A DNA stretch of 64,000 nt from assembly GCF_932276165.1 (NCBI RefSeq), contig NC_063995.1, positions 9,734,001 through 9,798,000 on the forward strand. The letters run 5' to 3'. The stretch comes from Plutella xylostella (Eukaryota > Arthropoda > Insecta > Lepidoptera > Plutellidae). Under the pieces are notes generated by a model, which saw nothing but the letters and a program-made list of their open reading frames with translations, did no database searches and was not told the DNA's origin. This document shows, one piece after another, positions 1 through 10,500 of the stretch. The translations under genes were made by a program, and so were the position numbers. The first letter of the stretch is position 1; every line of letters begins with the position of its first letter.

Positions 1-470
1 GATGGAATTAAAAGCGGGATTAGCGACCTACCCTAGTAACTTAGTTCCGTATACTGCCGATAGATGGCGGATTACATTGTTAAATGGCTAAAATGTAGCT
101 AAAATGGCTAAAATGTAGCTACAAATGGCTGAAACGTAGCTACAACAAGCCCCCTGTAAGGGCCACACTCGCCCCGCGGCGGAGGGGGCAGCAACTTCTC
201 CGTGGGGCAGCGGCAGCTGGTGTGCCTCGCGCGCGCCATCGTGCGCCGCAGCCGCCTGCTCGTGCTGGACGAGGCCACCGCCAACGTCGACCCGCAGTGA
301 GTAGCGTGCTGCTGCCCACCGCCGCCCGCTGCCGGCAGATGGCGGTGGAGGCGGAATTAGAGGGATAACCTAGTAACTTACTGGCGATAGATGGCGGTGG
401 AAGCGGGATTAGCGACCTATCTTACTTAGATCTGAATACTGCCGTTAAAGGGCGGTAAAAGCGAAATAAG
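1..470. repeat. Degenerate tandem repeats with 'AGATGGCGG' and 'AATGTAGCTA' units in transporter introns
   Basis: Bases 62-146 hold three to four imperfect copies of a roughly 17-base unit (GGCTAAAATGTAGCTA). 'GATGGCGGTGGAAGCGGGAT' and related units appear near 345, 390 and 430, and a diverged one near 5-30. The transporter exon at 185-296 sits between them. Confidence 0.6.
185..296 (+). CDS. ABCC transporter exon: signature loop and Walker B
   Basis: The exon starts after CGGAG at 184 and ends at CGCA/GTGAGT. The first two bases complete a glycine codon. It holds the signature loop FSVGQRQL and the Walker B/D-loop LVLDEATANVD. The 5' acceptor is chosen by phase and is the least certain boundary of this gene. 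Confidence 0.85.
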
Positions 471-1554
471 CTAAATGGATGTATTGGATATTTTTATCCG
501 CGGTAGAATACGCGATTCTCTGTCAAGAGGCGTCATAAATTCTAACGTTTAGTTTATGTTTTTTTCAGGACGGACTTCCTCATCCAGAAGACGATAAGGA
601 GCAAATTCGCAGAGTGCACCGTACTCACCATCGCCCACCGATTGCACACCGTCATGGATTCAGATAAGGTACAATTTCTTCTGCTGCATTATGTTGTGAA
701 GTCTTGTAAATTTATGCTCTTTATTTAAATTCTAGTAAATGGTCTAGAAGCCAATAATGTTCAGTAATTTAATATGCCTGGGAGCACAGACTTGAGGTTC
801 AACATGGTCTGTGTCTGGACTAATGTTACGTGCTCTTTAAACCGCGTTATGTGATAGTGATCGATTGAGACTGCCCAATGCCAATCAACTATTGACAAAC
901 CATTAAAGATCTCAGGTCACTAATAACAAATCACGTCCTTCTTAGCTTGTTAAAGCACTCAGATTAATCATTCACATCTCTATACTCTCTCTACTCTGTA
1001 GGTGCTGGTGATGGACGCGGGCCAGAAGGTCGAGTTCGACCACCCGCACCGGCTGCTGCAGACAGAGCGGGGGGTGCTGCGCGGCATGCTGGAGCAGACC
1101 GGCCGCGCCACCGCCGACAACCTCGCCCGGATAGCGCAGCAGGTAACTACACACACACACACACACACACACAAGCACAACGAAAGATCATTGCCATATT
1201 CTGGGTTCTTCAACACGTAGGTACGTTTAACTCGGAAGATCCGGTAAAAAATGATTACCTATATGAATGACCTGACCGCGGATCGAATCCCTAACCACTG
1301 CGCCATCCGGTAGACAAGAGGTAACTGATTGGACTGTTATGTAGAGCCGGAAACAAATAGCAGTAAAATCTTCTAGCGGACCAAGAAAGCCGATCAAGAT
1401 GCAAAGAACAGCTTGCGTAGTAAACCTCTTGTCTTATGTCTTGTCTTTCTTTAAGAATGACACTTGAAATCAGAAGAGCAAACTAAAGTTATCTACTATC
1501 TCTTTACAGGCTTACGAAAAGAAGTATGGCGCGGCGTCTTCAAGCACCGAGTGA
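185..1554 (+). CDS. ABCC (MRP-type) ABC transporter, C-terminal end, four exons, 5' partial
   Basis: Coding exons are 185-296, 569-668, 1002-1142 and 1510-1554; the rest of the gene lies to the left. The joined frame encodes the end of a second nucleotide-binding domain: a signature loop of the MRP type (NFSVGQRQL in place of LSGGQ), Walker B and D-loop (LLVLDEATANVD), the H-loop (TIAHRLHT), then a tail ending AASSSTE and a TGA stop. Splice sites are clean: CA/GTGAGT, TTTTTTCAG, AAG/GTACAA, CTGTAG, CAG/GTAACT, TTTACAG. ABCC proteins are membrane pumps that use ATP to export conjugates and drugs; this tail (EFDHPHRLLQ, MLEQTGRATADNLARIA) most resembles the MRP4 / lethal(2)03659 branch, which is inference from memory of the family. 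Transmembrane parts and the first NBD are not in view. The gene is convergent with the Ig-TIR receptor. Confidence 0.93.
569..668 (+). CDS. ABCC transporter exon: H-loop
   Basis: A strong acceptor (TTTTTTCAG) precedes it and the donor is AAG/GTACAA. The first base completes the Q codon of the previous exon. It encodes TDFLIQKTIRSK and the switch histidine in TIAHRLHT. Confidence 0.92.
1002..1142 (+). CDS. ABCC transporter exon: C-terminal NBD2 tail
   Basis: This is an exact 47-codon exon in phase 0, acceptor CTCTGTAG and donor CAG/GTAACT. It encodes VLVMDAGQKVEFDHPH followed by the helical tail. The donor is followed at once by a CA microsatellite. Confidence 0.92.
1147..1174. repeat. (CA)n microsatellite
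   Basis: A run of CA dinucleotides lies immediately inside the intron after the transporter exon ending at 1142. Confidence 0.95.
1510..1554 (+). CDS. ABCC transporter terminal exon
   Basis: This is the terminal 15-codon exon after TCTTTACAG, encoding AYEKKYGAASSSTE and TGA. The 3' UTR follows. Confidence 0.9.
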   Translation, partial: AYEKKYGAASSSTE

Positions 1555-2700
1555 ACCATGACCTCCGGGTTTAAGTTCCTCAGGGTGCCCGCTGTGTGGG
1601 ACACGGTGGCCCCGCGTGCCCCACCCCGCCGCCCCGAGCCGGCCTCATCACTCATCACAAATCAATCAATGTCGCCGTAAAGCTCAATTTTGTGTGCATG
1701 CTACTTACAAACGTTTAACTTTTAAGTGTAGTTATTGAAACAATGTTACCGTATAGACAATTTTTACAATTTTGGACATGTAAGTGTTAGTTTAGTGCGG
1801 CTATTCCCCAGTGAAGACTGCCAATAAGAGGGTATCTCCAAACGCTTTCAGATCTATTACTGCCTTAACGAATTTCGAATATTTTTATGAGACTATACTC
1901 AATGGTAGATCTGAACTATTGAAATTAATGAATCATTGTACTTTATCACGTTATACTATTTTTATTTGCTATTATTACTTTGATGATGAACGGAGTGATC
2001 TGATATAATTAATATTTTGGTTTGGTTCCTAAGAAACATGATTATGATTATTATTATAGCTAGGTATAAGCCGTTTGCTTCATGTTTGATGTCGAGGAAG
2101 GCTGACTTTTCATATTTTAGTAACATTATGTAACAGATCTTTTCAATAGGGCATAGGGCAACATTATACAGCTGATTAGCGTTAGCTATCATAATTAAAT
2201 AGTTACCGTCTGAGTTTATTGTATTCCTCACGAAGCAAACAAGAAGCAAATTGGAACTCAATGTTATTGCCACTGGATGCAATAACACACCGTGCCTAAG
2301 ACAGAAATGTGTCCAATCACTTTAATTATTATTTAAGGTGCTAGTACTTTTATTTGATCGTACTTAAGTTTTACGTAATACGCTATTAGTCGTAATTTTA
2401 GCTAATTGCTACATAATAGTATTTTTACGTTTCCATCAGCTAGTACTTAGTAATTTATTCAATATGTCTGTGTAATTTTGATACTTAATATTCGCAAACT
2501 GATACCAACTACTCTCCATAGTATTTCGTGTCAGTAATAAATAACTATTAATATTATTAATGTACGACATTATAAAATATTCAATGTGATAATTGTATTA
2601 CATGCAAGAAGTGATCTTACTTACAGTGCCTATGAATATCGATACCAATGTCAATGATCTGTAATTTAGTTTTCTGTTGTGTTTTACAATAAAATTATTA
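1555..2700 (+). other. Probable 3' UTR of the ABCC transporter
   Basis: AT-rich sequence without coding signal follows the TGA. Candidate poly(A) signals AATAAA occur at 2536-2541 and 2688-2693. I cannot tell which is used. Confidence 0.5.
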
Positions 2701-2955
2701 TTTTACTAGGTAAAAGTCGCTATATTTGTCTCTACGAAGGCGTGGATCGATTTCTAATTATTTACCTTTAGGGAAGTGTAGACGAGCCACAGAGCTTGAA
2801 TTGCCATAAGTAGGTACATACGTACCTATTACCTCTACCCGCGGCGGAAGCTCATAGAGGCGGTTCACACATTTTTGAGAAGCCAGTTCCAATACAGATC
2901 CGTATCAGTTATGATTAAACTTTCATACATTCTCTATGTTGAGCTGGATCTACGT

Positions 2956-3152
2956 AATGTAGAGCAGAAACAACCTAATGTAGAATAGAAACAACCTAAT
3001 GTAGAGCAGCATCTACGGAATGTAGAGCAGAAAATAACTAATGTAGAGCAGAAACTAACTTATGTAGAGCAGAAACTAAATAATGTAGAGCAGAAACTAA
3101 ATAATGTAGAGCAGAAACTAAATAATGTAGAGCAGCATCTACGGAATGTAGA
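2956..3152. repeat. Minisatellite, about 21-bp unit
   Basis: About nine imperfect copies of TAATGTAGAGCAGAAACTAA follow one another, with two variant units carrying GCAGCATCTACGGAATG. It lies in the intergenic space between the transporter and the Ig-TIR receptor. Confidence 0.9.
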
Positions 3153-3511
3153 GCACCAGTTTTACAACTGATTAGGATTACCTACAAATGATGAAACATC
3201 AATATTTATTACTTTGAAACTATTTATTCATTTTGCGTTAATAGAAATGTTATAAATATGTAGGTATTGAAAGAAAAACTTTTACGAAGAAAGCCGGAAT
3301 GTATCAAAGTAATCATAATTATTATTAATTAGTATAAGAATCATTATTTTAATTATTATACAAAAACTACAATTTCTTTGTCACTAATCAACTATTCCCA
3401 CATAATATTTACATTTTGGTTACATTTAGAAGTAAGTATAGGCTATTGAGAACAGTTTCCAGAATACCCACTCTTGATATTATCAATTTATCACAATCCT
3501 CAACCAAGTAG

Positions 3512-3650
3512 GTACGGTCAGCCGCATAAGTAGCTACACGCTTCTGTGCCTTGTCAAACTGACGAACCGTCATTGTTTCAATGAATGGATAGACGGTTTC
3601 AGATTGACAAGGTACAAAAGTGTGTAGCTACTTATGCAGCTGACTGTACA
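3512..3650. mobile_element. Hairpin MITE (family F)
   Basis: Inverted ends TACGGTCAGCCGCATAAGTA and (right end read in reverse) GTACAGTCAGCTGCATAAGT extend inward through AGCTACACRCTTYTGT and a copy of TTGTCAAACTGA. About 139 bp with no coding capacity. A short palindrome with the same TACAGTCAGC end is at 58640-58704. Confidence 0.8.
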
Positions 3651-4325
3651 TTGCATTTCCTGGTAGATATTTTGAAGTTCACCACCAGGTCATAGAAAAG
3701 GTGAAAAAATCTCGCACTGACAAATCTTTCTACTTGCATGTCGAGCCAACTGTACAGTAAACTAATTTAAAGATATCATATACATTCAAGAGTGTTTATA
3801 CAATGTTAATTATATAATTAGGTACTAATAATAGTACCTATACATTTACATACATCTTTAGGAAATGAAATTGACGCCACAAAGCGGTTGCAGAAACAGC
3901 AACATTGACAGTTGTTTTTTAAATTAAATCATTCATTACACAATTAAAAAGTGGAGTACTTTGTACTTACATACTTCTTAGCAAAATACACCGAAATAAT
4001 TCAGAAACATAAAATATGACAAAATAAACCCATGCACTTTTCTCTTCATTAGCATGCTAAGAAATCATCAGTGAATACAATAACAATATTCAGAACACGA
4101 AACATTATTACAATAATTTGTCATGAAACCATATTTTTGGCACAGTAAAGCGGTAGAGTAGAAATAGAATTCCAGATTCCAAAAAAAGAAGAAAGAAAAT
4201 CAAAATTGAGATCTTAGAAAACCATGAACAAAACAAGCCTGCCTTACAAGCTATAAATAGAAAAAAAATTACAACTTAGTGTGATACATACGTAATGAGA
4301 ATAATAATTAAAATCTTAGAACTAC

Positions 4326-4331
4326 TTTATT
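4326..4331 (-). terminator. Candidate poly(A) signal of the Ig-TIR receptor gene
   Basis: TTTATT on the plus strand, AATAAA on the gene's strand, 164 bases past the stop codon. It is the first such hexamer after the stop. Confidence 0.5.
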
Positions 4332-4494
4332 CACAGTCTTGATATCTACATGTGGGTCGCACTAGCACAGTGCTGCCGTGGCGGTGGCGGGAACTGGCCG
4401 GCCACTGACCCCGAAGTGTTATACACTATTCCGCGTGTTGTTTACAATAACACGGCAGAGTTCAGTTCTTGTGTTGCGTCGAGTCGCGAGGGAC

Positions 4495-4566
4495 TCACAC
4501 GAGCGCCGTGAGGCTGCCCGACCGAGAGTTCTTCGACTCGTCCACCTCTACTTTCACTTCCTTTTC
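4495..4566 (-). CDS. Ig-TIR receptor terminal exon
   Basis: The acceptor is TTTATTTACAG, phase 0. It encodes a 23-residue acidic-to-basic tail (EKEVKVEVDESKNSRSGSL and TALV) and TGA. Confidence 0.85.
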   Translation of the reverse strand, partial: EKEVKVEVDESKNSRSGSLTALV

Positions 4567-7500
4567 CTGTAAATAAAGTTTACGGTTGAGATAGGTACAT
4601 CTCATGTGAGATTAGGAAACGGGGGACTAAGCATATTCTGTCATTTGTTTTACCATCACCAAATAATCAACATAGGTATCACATGACTTCTATAGCAACA
4701 TAGGTACTGCTCCAAGAGATAGATTTGTGTCGACTGCAGACATATCAGATATTAAAGCTAATGTACGGTGTTGAAAAGTACCAGGAGTGCATAACTCACA
4801 ACGTGTCTCGGTGGCAGCGGCAGTGCCAGCCGCAGCTCGGTCCAGAAGGCGCGCTCGTGCACGCATCTCCACGCGAGCAAGCGACTTCGAGAAGCCAACT
4901 AATCAACCATCACTCGAGACATGACAGAAGCTCAAAGTGGTATAATTAACCAGCCAGTTATGTCGAAATAGTACTAGGACTGCAGACATTTAGCCGTAGT
5001 GGCGCAAAGATAAAGCAGTGCCGCAATGGCAACTCAGACCCTCCACAAGAAAAGTACCAGGAGTGCATAACTCACAATATGTCTCGGTGGCAGCGGCAGT
5101 GCCAGCCGCAGCTCGGTCCAGAAGGCGCGCTCGTGCACGTGCCGCCACGCCAGCAGGCGGCTGCGGCGGAGTAAAGACACCAGGCTCTCGCCGCTAGAGT
5201 CCTTCGCCTCGCGTTTTAGCTTCGGTAGGTCCTGGGGAAAGAATGGTACTTATAGGAATCTTTGTAAATATTCTAAATGTTATATTTTATAACGAAAATA
5301 AAACTGAAGTTGGACGAAACTTTCGTGACCGTTCGCCAAATTCTGATAAACTATTTGGGTTCAAGGAATTAATCTTCCGTGAATAAAGAAACATGTCAAA
5401 ATGGCGCACGGTCCCATGTCTTACTCTATCTCGCTCTAATCGTATATAGCTCTATCAATACTAATTGCTACTAACTCCCACTCTTAAGTACTCGCAACTC
5501 TCGGAAGTTTTATCTTCACACAAACATTCCCCTTGTACCATCTAGTCATACACTTTCCCTCACAGCCATGTTCGCCCTATTCGTCCTGGTCATTTGTTAT
5601 TCTACCTCTAGAATACCACAGCTAGAAGTACCTAAATAGGTAAAGCTAACTTAAACATTAGAAACATCGATATTTCAAATTAGTAAATTCTTTCATCAAC
5701 TCACCTGTAACAACACAATAACGGGCGGCACCGGCAGCGCTCTCAACTGCCTCAGTGCGGTCATGAGCTGCGCCGGCGAGTACTGCGTGGGCGACATCAG
5801 GGCGACCAGCGAGCGGCAGCGGGACACCTCGGGCAGCAGCGTGTTGTACCCTGGGGAGGGGGGGAGGCGATTAATTTATGGACTGGTTATGGGATTATAT
5901 ATTATCTATAGTACTTTTTGCTTATTTATAAATTGTACAAAAGGTAAACCATGAAATTAAACAATAGAATATTATTAATTATGAAGTCCAAGTATTCCAT
6001 CAAAAGTGGCCATATTCAGGGCAAAATGTACTATTCAACTTTCAGGAGGAACGGGAAAATAGCGTTACATAGGTACACAAAATGTATAAAGTAAACAAGT
6101 GTTTTACCCTGGGAAAGTTTGGAGTGAGGCGCGGAATGCGTCAAGACAATCTTGCTATACCGCTCGGTCGCTATACGAGTCCGAATTCTAACTCCTGTAT
6201 CTTGAGGAAATGCCATTTTGTCCAGCTCTTATAATTTGCTCCACTAACTATGTATGTACTCACACGTGTCGGGCGGCGTGTGCAGCGGCACGGGCTGCAC
6301 GCGGTAGTGGTACTTGCCGGCCAGCGTGGGCAGCAGCGCGCCGCGCGCCACCGCCTCGTCCACGCGCGTCCAGCACACCACCACGTCGAACTCTTTCTCC
6401 AGCACTGCGGGTGATAGAAAATTGTTTCATTAGTACAAGCCAGAGATATGTCAACCACTTTTCTAAGGTACAAAGACGGAAAGGTCTTCCGAAGGAGTGG
6501 GAAATATGAAAAACATAATGGAGTGAAATATGGTAAACGGTAAATGGTAAACGGCGCGATGGTAGCTAACGAAAGAAGTGAAGAAGTCATTCTACCATGT
6601 GTATGATAGCTAGAACACCAAAAGGTTGTTCTAACATACACGATAAATATACACCATTACATATTGTGTAGAGTCTGGCTATGTAAAGTTGAAAACAGAG
6701 TTTTTTGGATGGCGTACAAGAGAGTCGAAACCACGCAGAATGAGGAAGGTAGATAATTGAAATATTATTTGATGCTTTTAAGAATCATAAAATCGAATAA
6801 ATATGTTGAAATTATTTTAATTAGTTATTAACAGCTGAACGGCGCCATTAAATTAATGGCAATTCTTGGAATTATATAATACAGCATATTTCGAATTTGT
6901 TTAATGGAAAACTGCAGATAGCCGCTATCATCGTCCGTCCAGGTAAGTACTGAAATAATTACTATGATTGTGCAATAAAGTAGGTTTTATTGGAATACCT
7001 ATTTCCTTTCACTGAAATTCTACTGAACTAGGCATAGTTATTAGACTTATTAGGCAAGTTCTGTGAACATTTAATAGTAACTACTAAATTAATTTCTCAG
7101 AAGTGTATTTTTTACAATTGTAGAATCAATACGGCACAATTTAAAAAATAGCTAATAATTACTTGTTTGGCAGGAAATCGTTTCCGTCGAAATAGCTGTA
7201 AATACATGATCGCTCAGCATTTAATGAGAACTGGCACTAAGTGGAAATATAGTACCAACTAAGTAATGCTGATATAATTGATTCCAGAAAATACCTCCAT
7301 TCCAGTTCAGCTAGTAGCATTGACACAGAATGTTTCGAAATGTTTCAGTCACATAATTTACCAGAATTGAGGCAGGCCGAGGACAGAGTGTTCTGGCATT
7401 CCTGGGTAGAAGTGTAATGCTTAACCATGAGTAGACTGAGTATTGGTGACTGATGATTGTAAAACTTCGATCATCCCATAACCAGCATTGCTCAGTAATC

Positions 7501-10500
7501 AAACTTCCGGTTCTTGGCAGTCGATGCCGTATGACAGTTTTCAGGTTATTTTAGACCGCATTAAATGCTAGCCGAGGCTCGGGTGCAATGCGAGAAAAAT
7601 CGTAGCGCTATGTTAGTCCATTCTCCTATTTCTCTGACAGATGCCTCACTCCACATACCTGGTGTATTATGTATGTTATGTATGTGTAAATATTCTTAGT
7701 AACTCGAACCCGCTCGTGCCTATCACGCGTAGCTTCTTCAACCCTTTAGTCTCTTGTTTTCCCTCACCTCTAGCCCTCTGTGTAGTCGCATTAGCCCTGG
7801 CATGCACTATCCTGGCGGCGAGCAGCAGGCGCGGCGTGCAGCGGCGGTGCAGCGCCAACGCGGAGACTGTGAGCAGCGCGGCGCAAGCGGCGGAGAGTAG
7901 TAAGGCGCGCCACGGGATGGCGTGCTCGGGCGGGGGTAGGGGGGATTGGAGGCCGTCTGTGGAGGTAGAGGTTCGTGGTGAGTTGTTGTAATACTTAACC
8001 TATGGCAGTTTAAGGGTACCATCTATCTTCAGCTGTACGTTTGGCCTTTTGGCTAGAGGCTAGGAGCTTGATCTTGAAGTTTTTGCCACGTTTGGACAGG
8101 GCGGTCTGTGCGCCGCCCTGTAGGTTAGGTTAGTAGTAACCAAATATGGATACGTTGTCGTTTTGGCTCAACTGACAAAGGAAGACTACTTATTTATACT
8201 CTTCATAAGCTTATTTTGTGGACCACAAGCTGCTCCAGGCTTTGTCAACGTCAAAGTGTATGTAAATCCACAATACATGCGACAGTTAGCCATATATTTG
8301 ACGAGCGAACGACGCGTCAAAGTCCCGTTTTTATAGGCCATCATGGGTTGCGTCGCTGTCACGTCGCTTGAGAATCGCGTAGTGGGAGACCCTTCTCTAA
8401 GCCCCTGCTTAATGAACAAGTGACGTCACTCACTGTCGTAGTGCACGGTGACGTAGGTCTTAGAGACGGCGTCGTTGCTGGTGACGACGCAGGCGTACGT
8501 GCCGTAGTCCGGCGCCGCCGCGCTCTCCACCACCAGGTACGAGCCGATGATGCCCGCCATGTCGTCCCTGAGTGGGGGTAAACATTGTAGTTAGGTACAG
8601 AAGGGACATTTATAAAGACGCTGGAAAGCCCATAATAATGAGGTCTATCGGTCTCAAGACGAAGTACAAACCGATGATGATCGCAATATCGTAACTGACG
8701 AAGATAAACATAGTTACAGTAGAGGGAAATGTTGATATAAAAAGGATGCCTAGGTAAACCAGCAGGCCTAGCACGGAGCGCAAGACGCGCACGCCAAGAA
8801 GTTACAAGAGTTTTGAGTCGCGCTCGCTCTCGAGCCCGCGCGATGTGATTGAGCGCGATGCAAAACTTTTATCTAGTCTTGGCGTGTGCGACTTGCGCCT
8901 TTGGGTGATCAGTAAGAAATATTTACAATGCACATCCATATGGGTTGTTCAGGTCAACGGTTGCATACGGCAGAAGGTGGTTCCCTGACGATGAAGACGG
9001 GCACGAAGCTACGATGCAATGCAACAGACAAATACACTGATTGACAGATACATCTCACACCTAAACCTATTTTTTTTATGTTTCCATCGCGTCGTTTTCA
9101 TAATAACAATTAAAAGAAACATTAGGTACACCTTTTAGCTTCATTGTAAACAGGATGTTGCAGTTTCTGTGACACCTATTTATAAACTTCATGACATCAA
9201 TTAATGGGCACAACTAATAATACAAATACTTTTGTTATAAAATAAGACATATTAATTGTTTAACGTGTTGCAAACTAATTAGTTGCCAAGTGGTTGCCAA
9301 TTTAATTTAGTTTATAAACAGTTTAACACAGCATGAGTAGCATAATGTATTTTATAACAAAACATTATCATTAAGTACTTAATAAAATATTTATTGTTTC
9401 ATATACCGGATTGGCTGGTTCGACTAATAGGTCATTATCATAACTGAAAAGTAGACAATTTCAAAGTATACTTACATGGGAAAAAATAGACGTATAGAAC
9501 GTAGACGTTCAGTTAAAGCCATCTCGTGGGCATGAGCCCTAAGAGTCATAATAGCCATTTTGGTTTTTAAGAACATGATGTCGATTCTGAAGGCACAAAA
9601 TTTAATTTTAACGATGCCAAACTATATTTTTTTCCAGTGGATAATTGAGTCCAATTTTAGACACAGAATTTAAGGTATTGAGAGCTCTAATATTAGAATT
9701 AGTGCCTTAAGAATCGCTATCAATGTCCTAGTTTCTTACCGTGTGGTCTTGATCTCGCGCTGGCTGGGCAGCAGGTCTCCCTCGGAGTTGTTGGCCCAGA
9801 GCTTGATCCAGCGCAGGTCGCTGTGAGCATCCGCCAGGTATGAGCGACCTGGGGGGGAAACACGATATATAAGTAAAACAGAAACATAAATTAAGTACTC
9901 GTGAGTTTTTACAGGGTTGTGGAAAACATACTTGTACAATTGTACATTGAGATGTGAGTGCCGAAGGTAGGTCATTCGTTACACGTGGAAACGTAGTGGA
10001 GTGAAATTGAAGGACTCGAGACTATAATTCACTCGTTTCACACGAGAATTTTCAATAAACCTTGATAATATTGTGAGAGAAAAGTAAAAAAAAACGCCCA
10101 AAATCATACAAATTCCGCTCACGTTATTTTCTGCACAAATGGTTTTTAAATTAAATTCTGATTTCATTTTCGGGCTTAGATATAACATGCTGCACATATA
10201 GGTTTCGGCTTAGTATATCCTTTTTGCAACATCCTGTATAATTTATCAAAGAAATCTCAGAAACATATATTTTTAATAGAAAGATAATAATTATAGTGAC
10301 GTTTTCGATAATGATGAACTAAAAAAAGTTATCTTTTCATATCGTTATAGGAATATATATTTAGACATTGGTAGAGACCTAATGTCCAGAAACTAATGCG
10401 GTAATAGGCATAGGACTTAGGCCTAATTAGCACTGTATCGATTATGGACAGCTACCTGCAATTAAGTACCTCTCATAGGATCGGTCACCAATAAGGCAAT

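Larger units (their letters stand above)
2701..4325. other. Intergenic space between two convergent genes
   Basis: Apart from the minisatellite and the hairpin MITE listed separately, this is AT-rich sequence in which I see no gene. Confidence 0.6.

Noticed and set aside
1278..1322. tRNA-like B box (GGATCGAATCCCTAACCACT) on the minus strand
   Set aside because: Only a short remnant in a transporter intron; probably an old SINE, too little to annotate.
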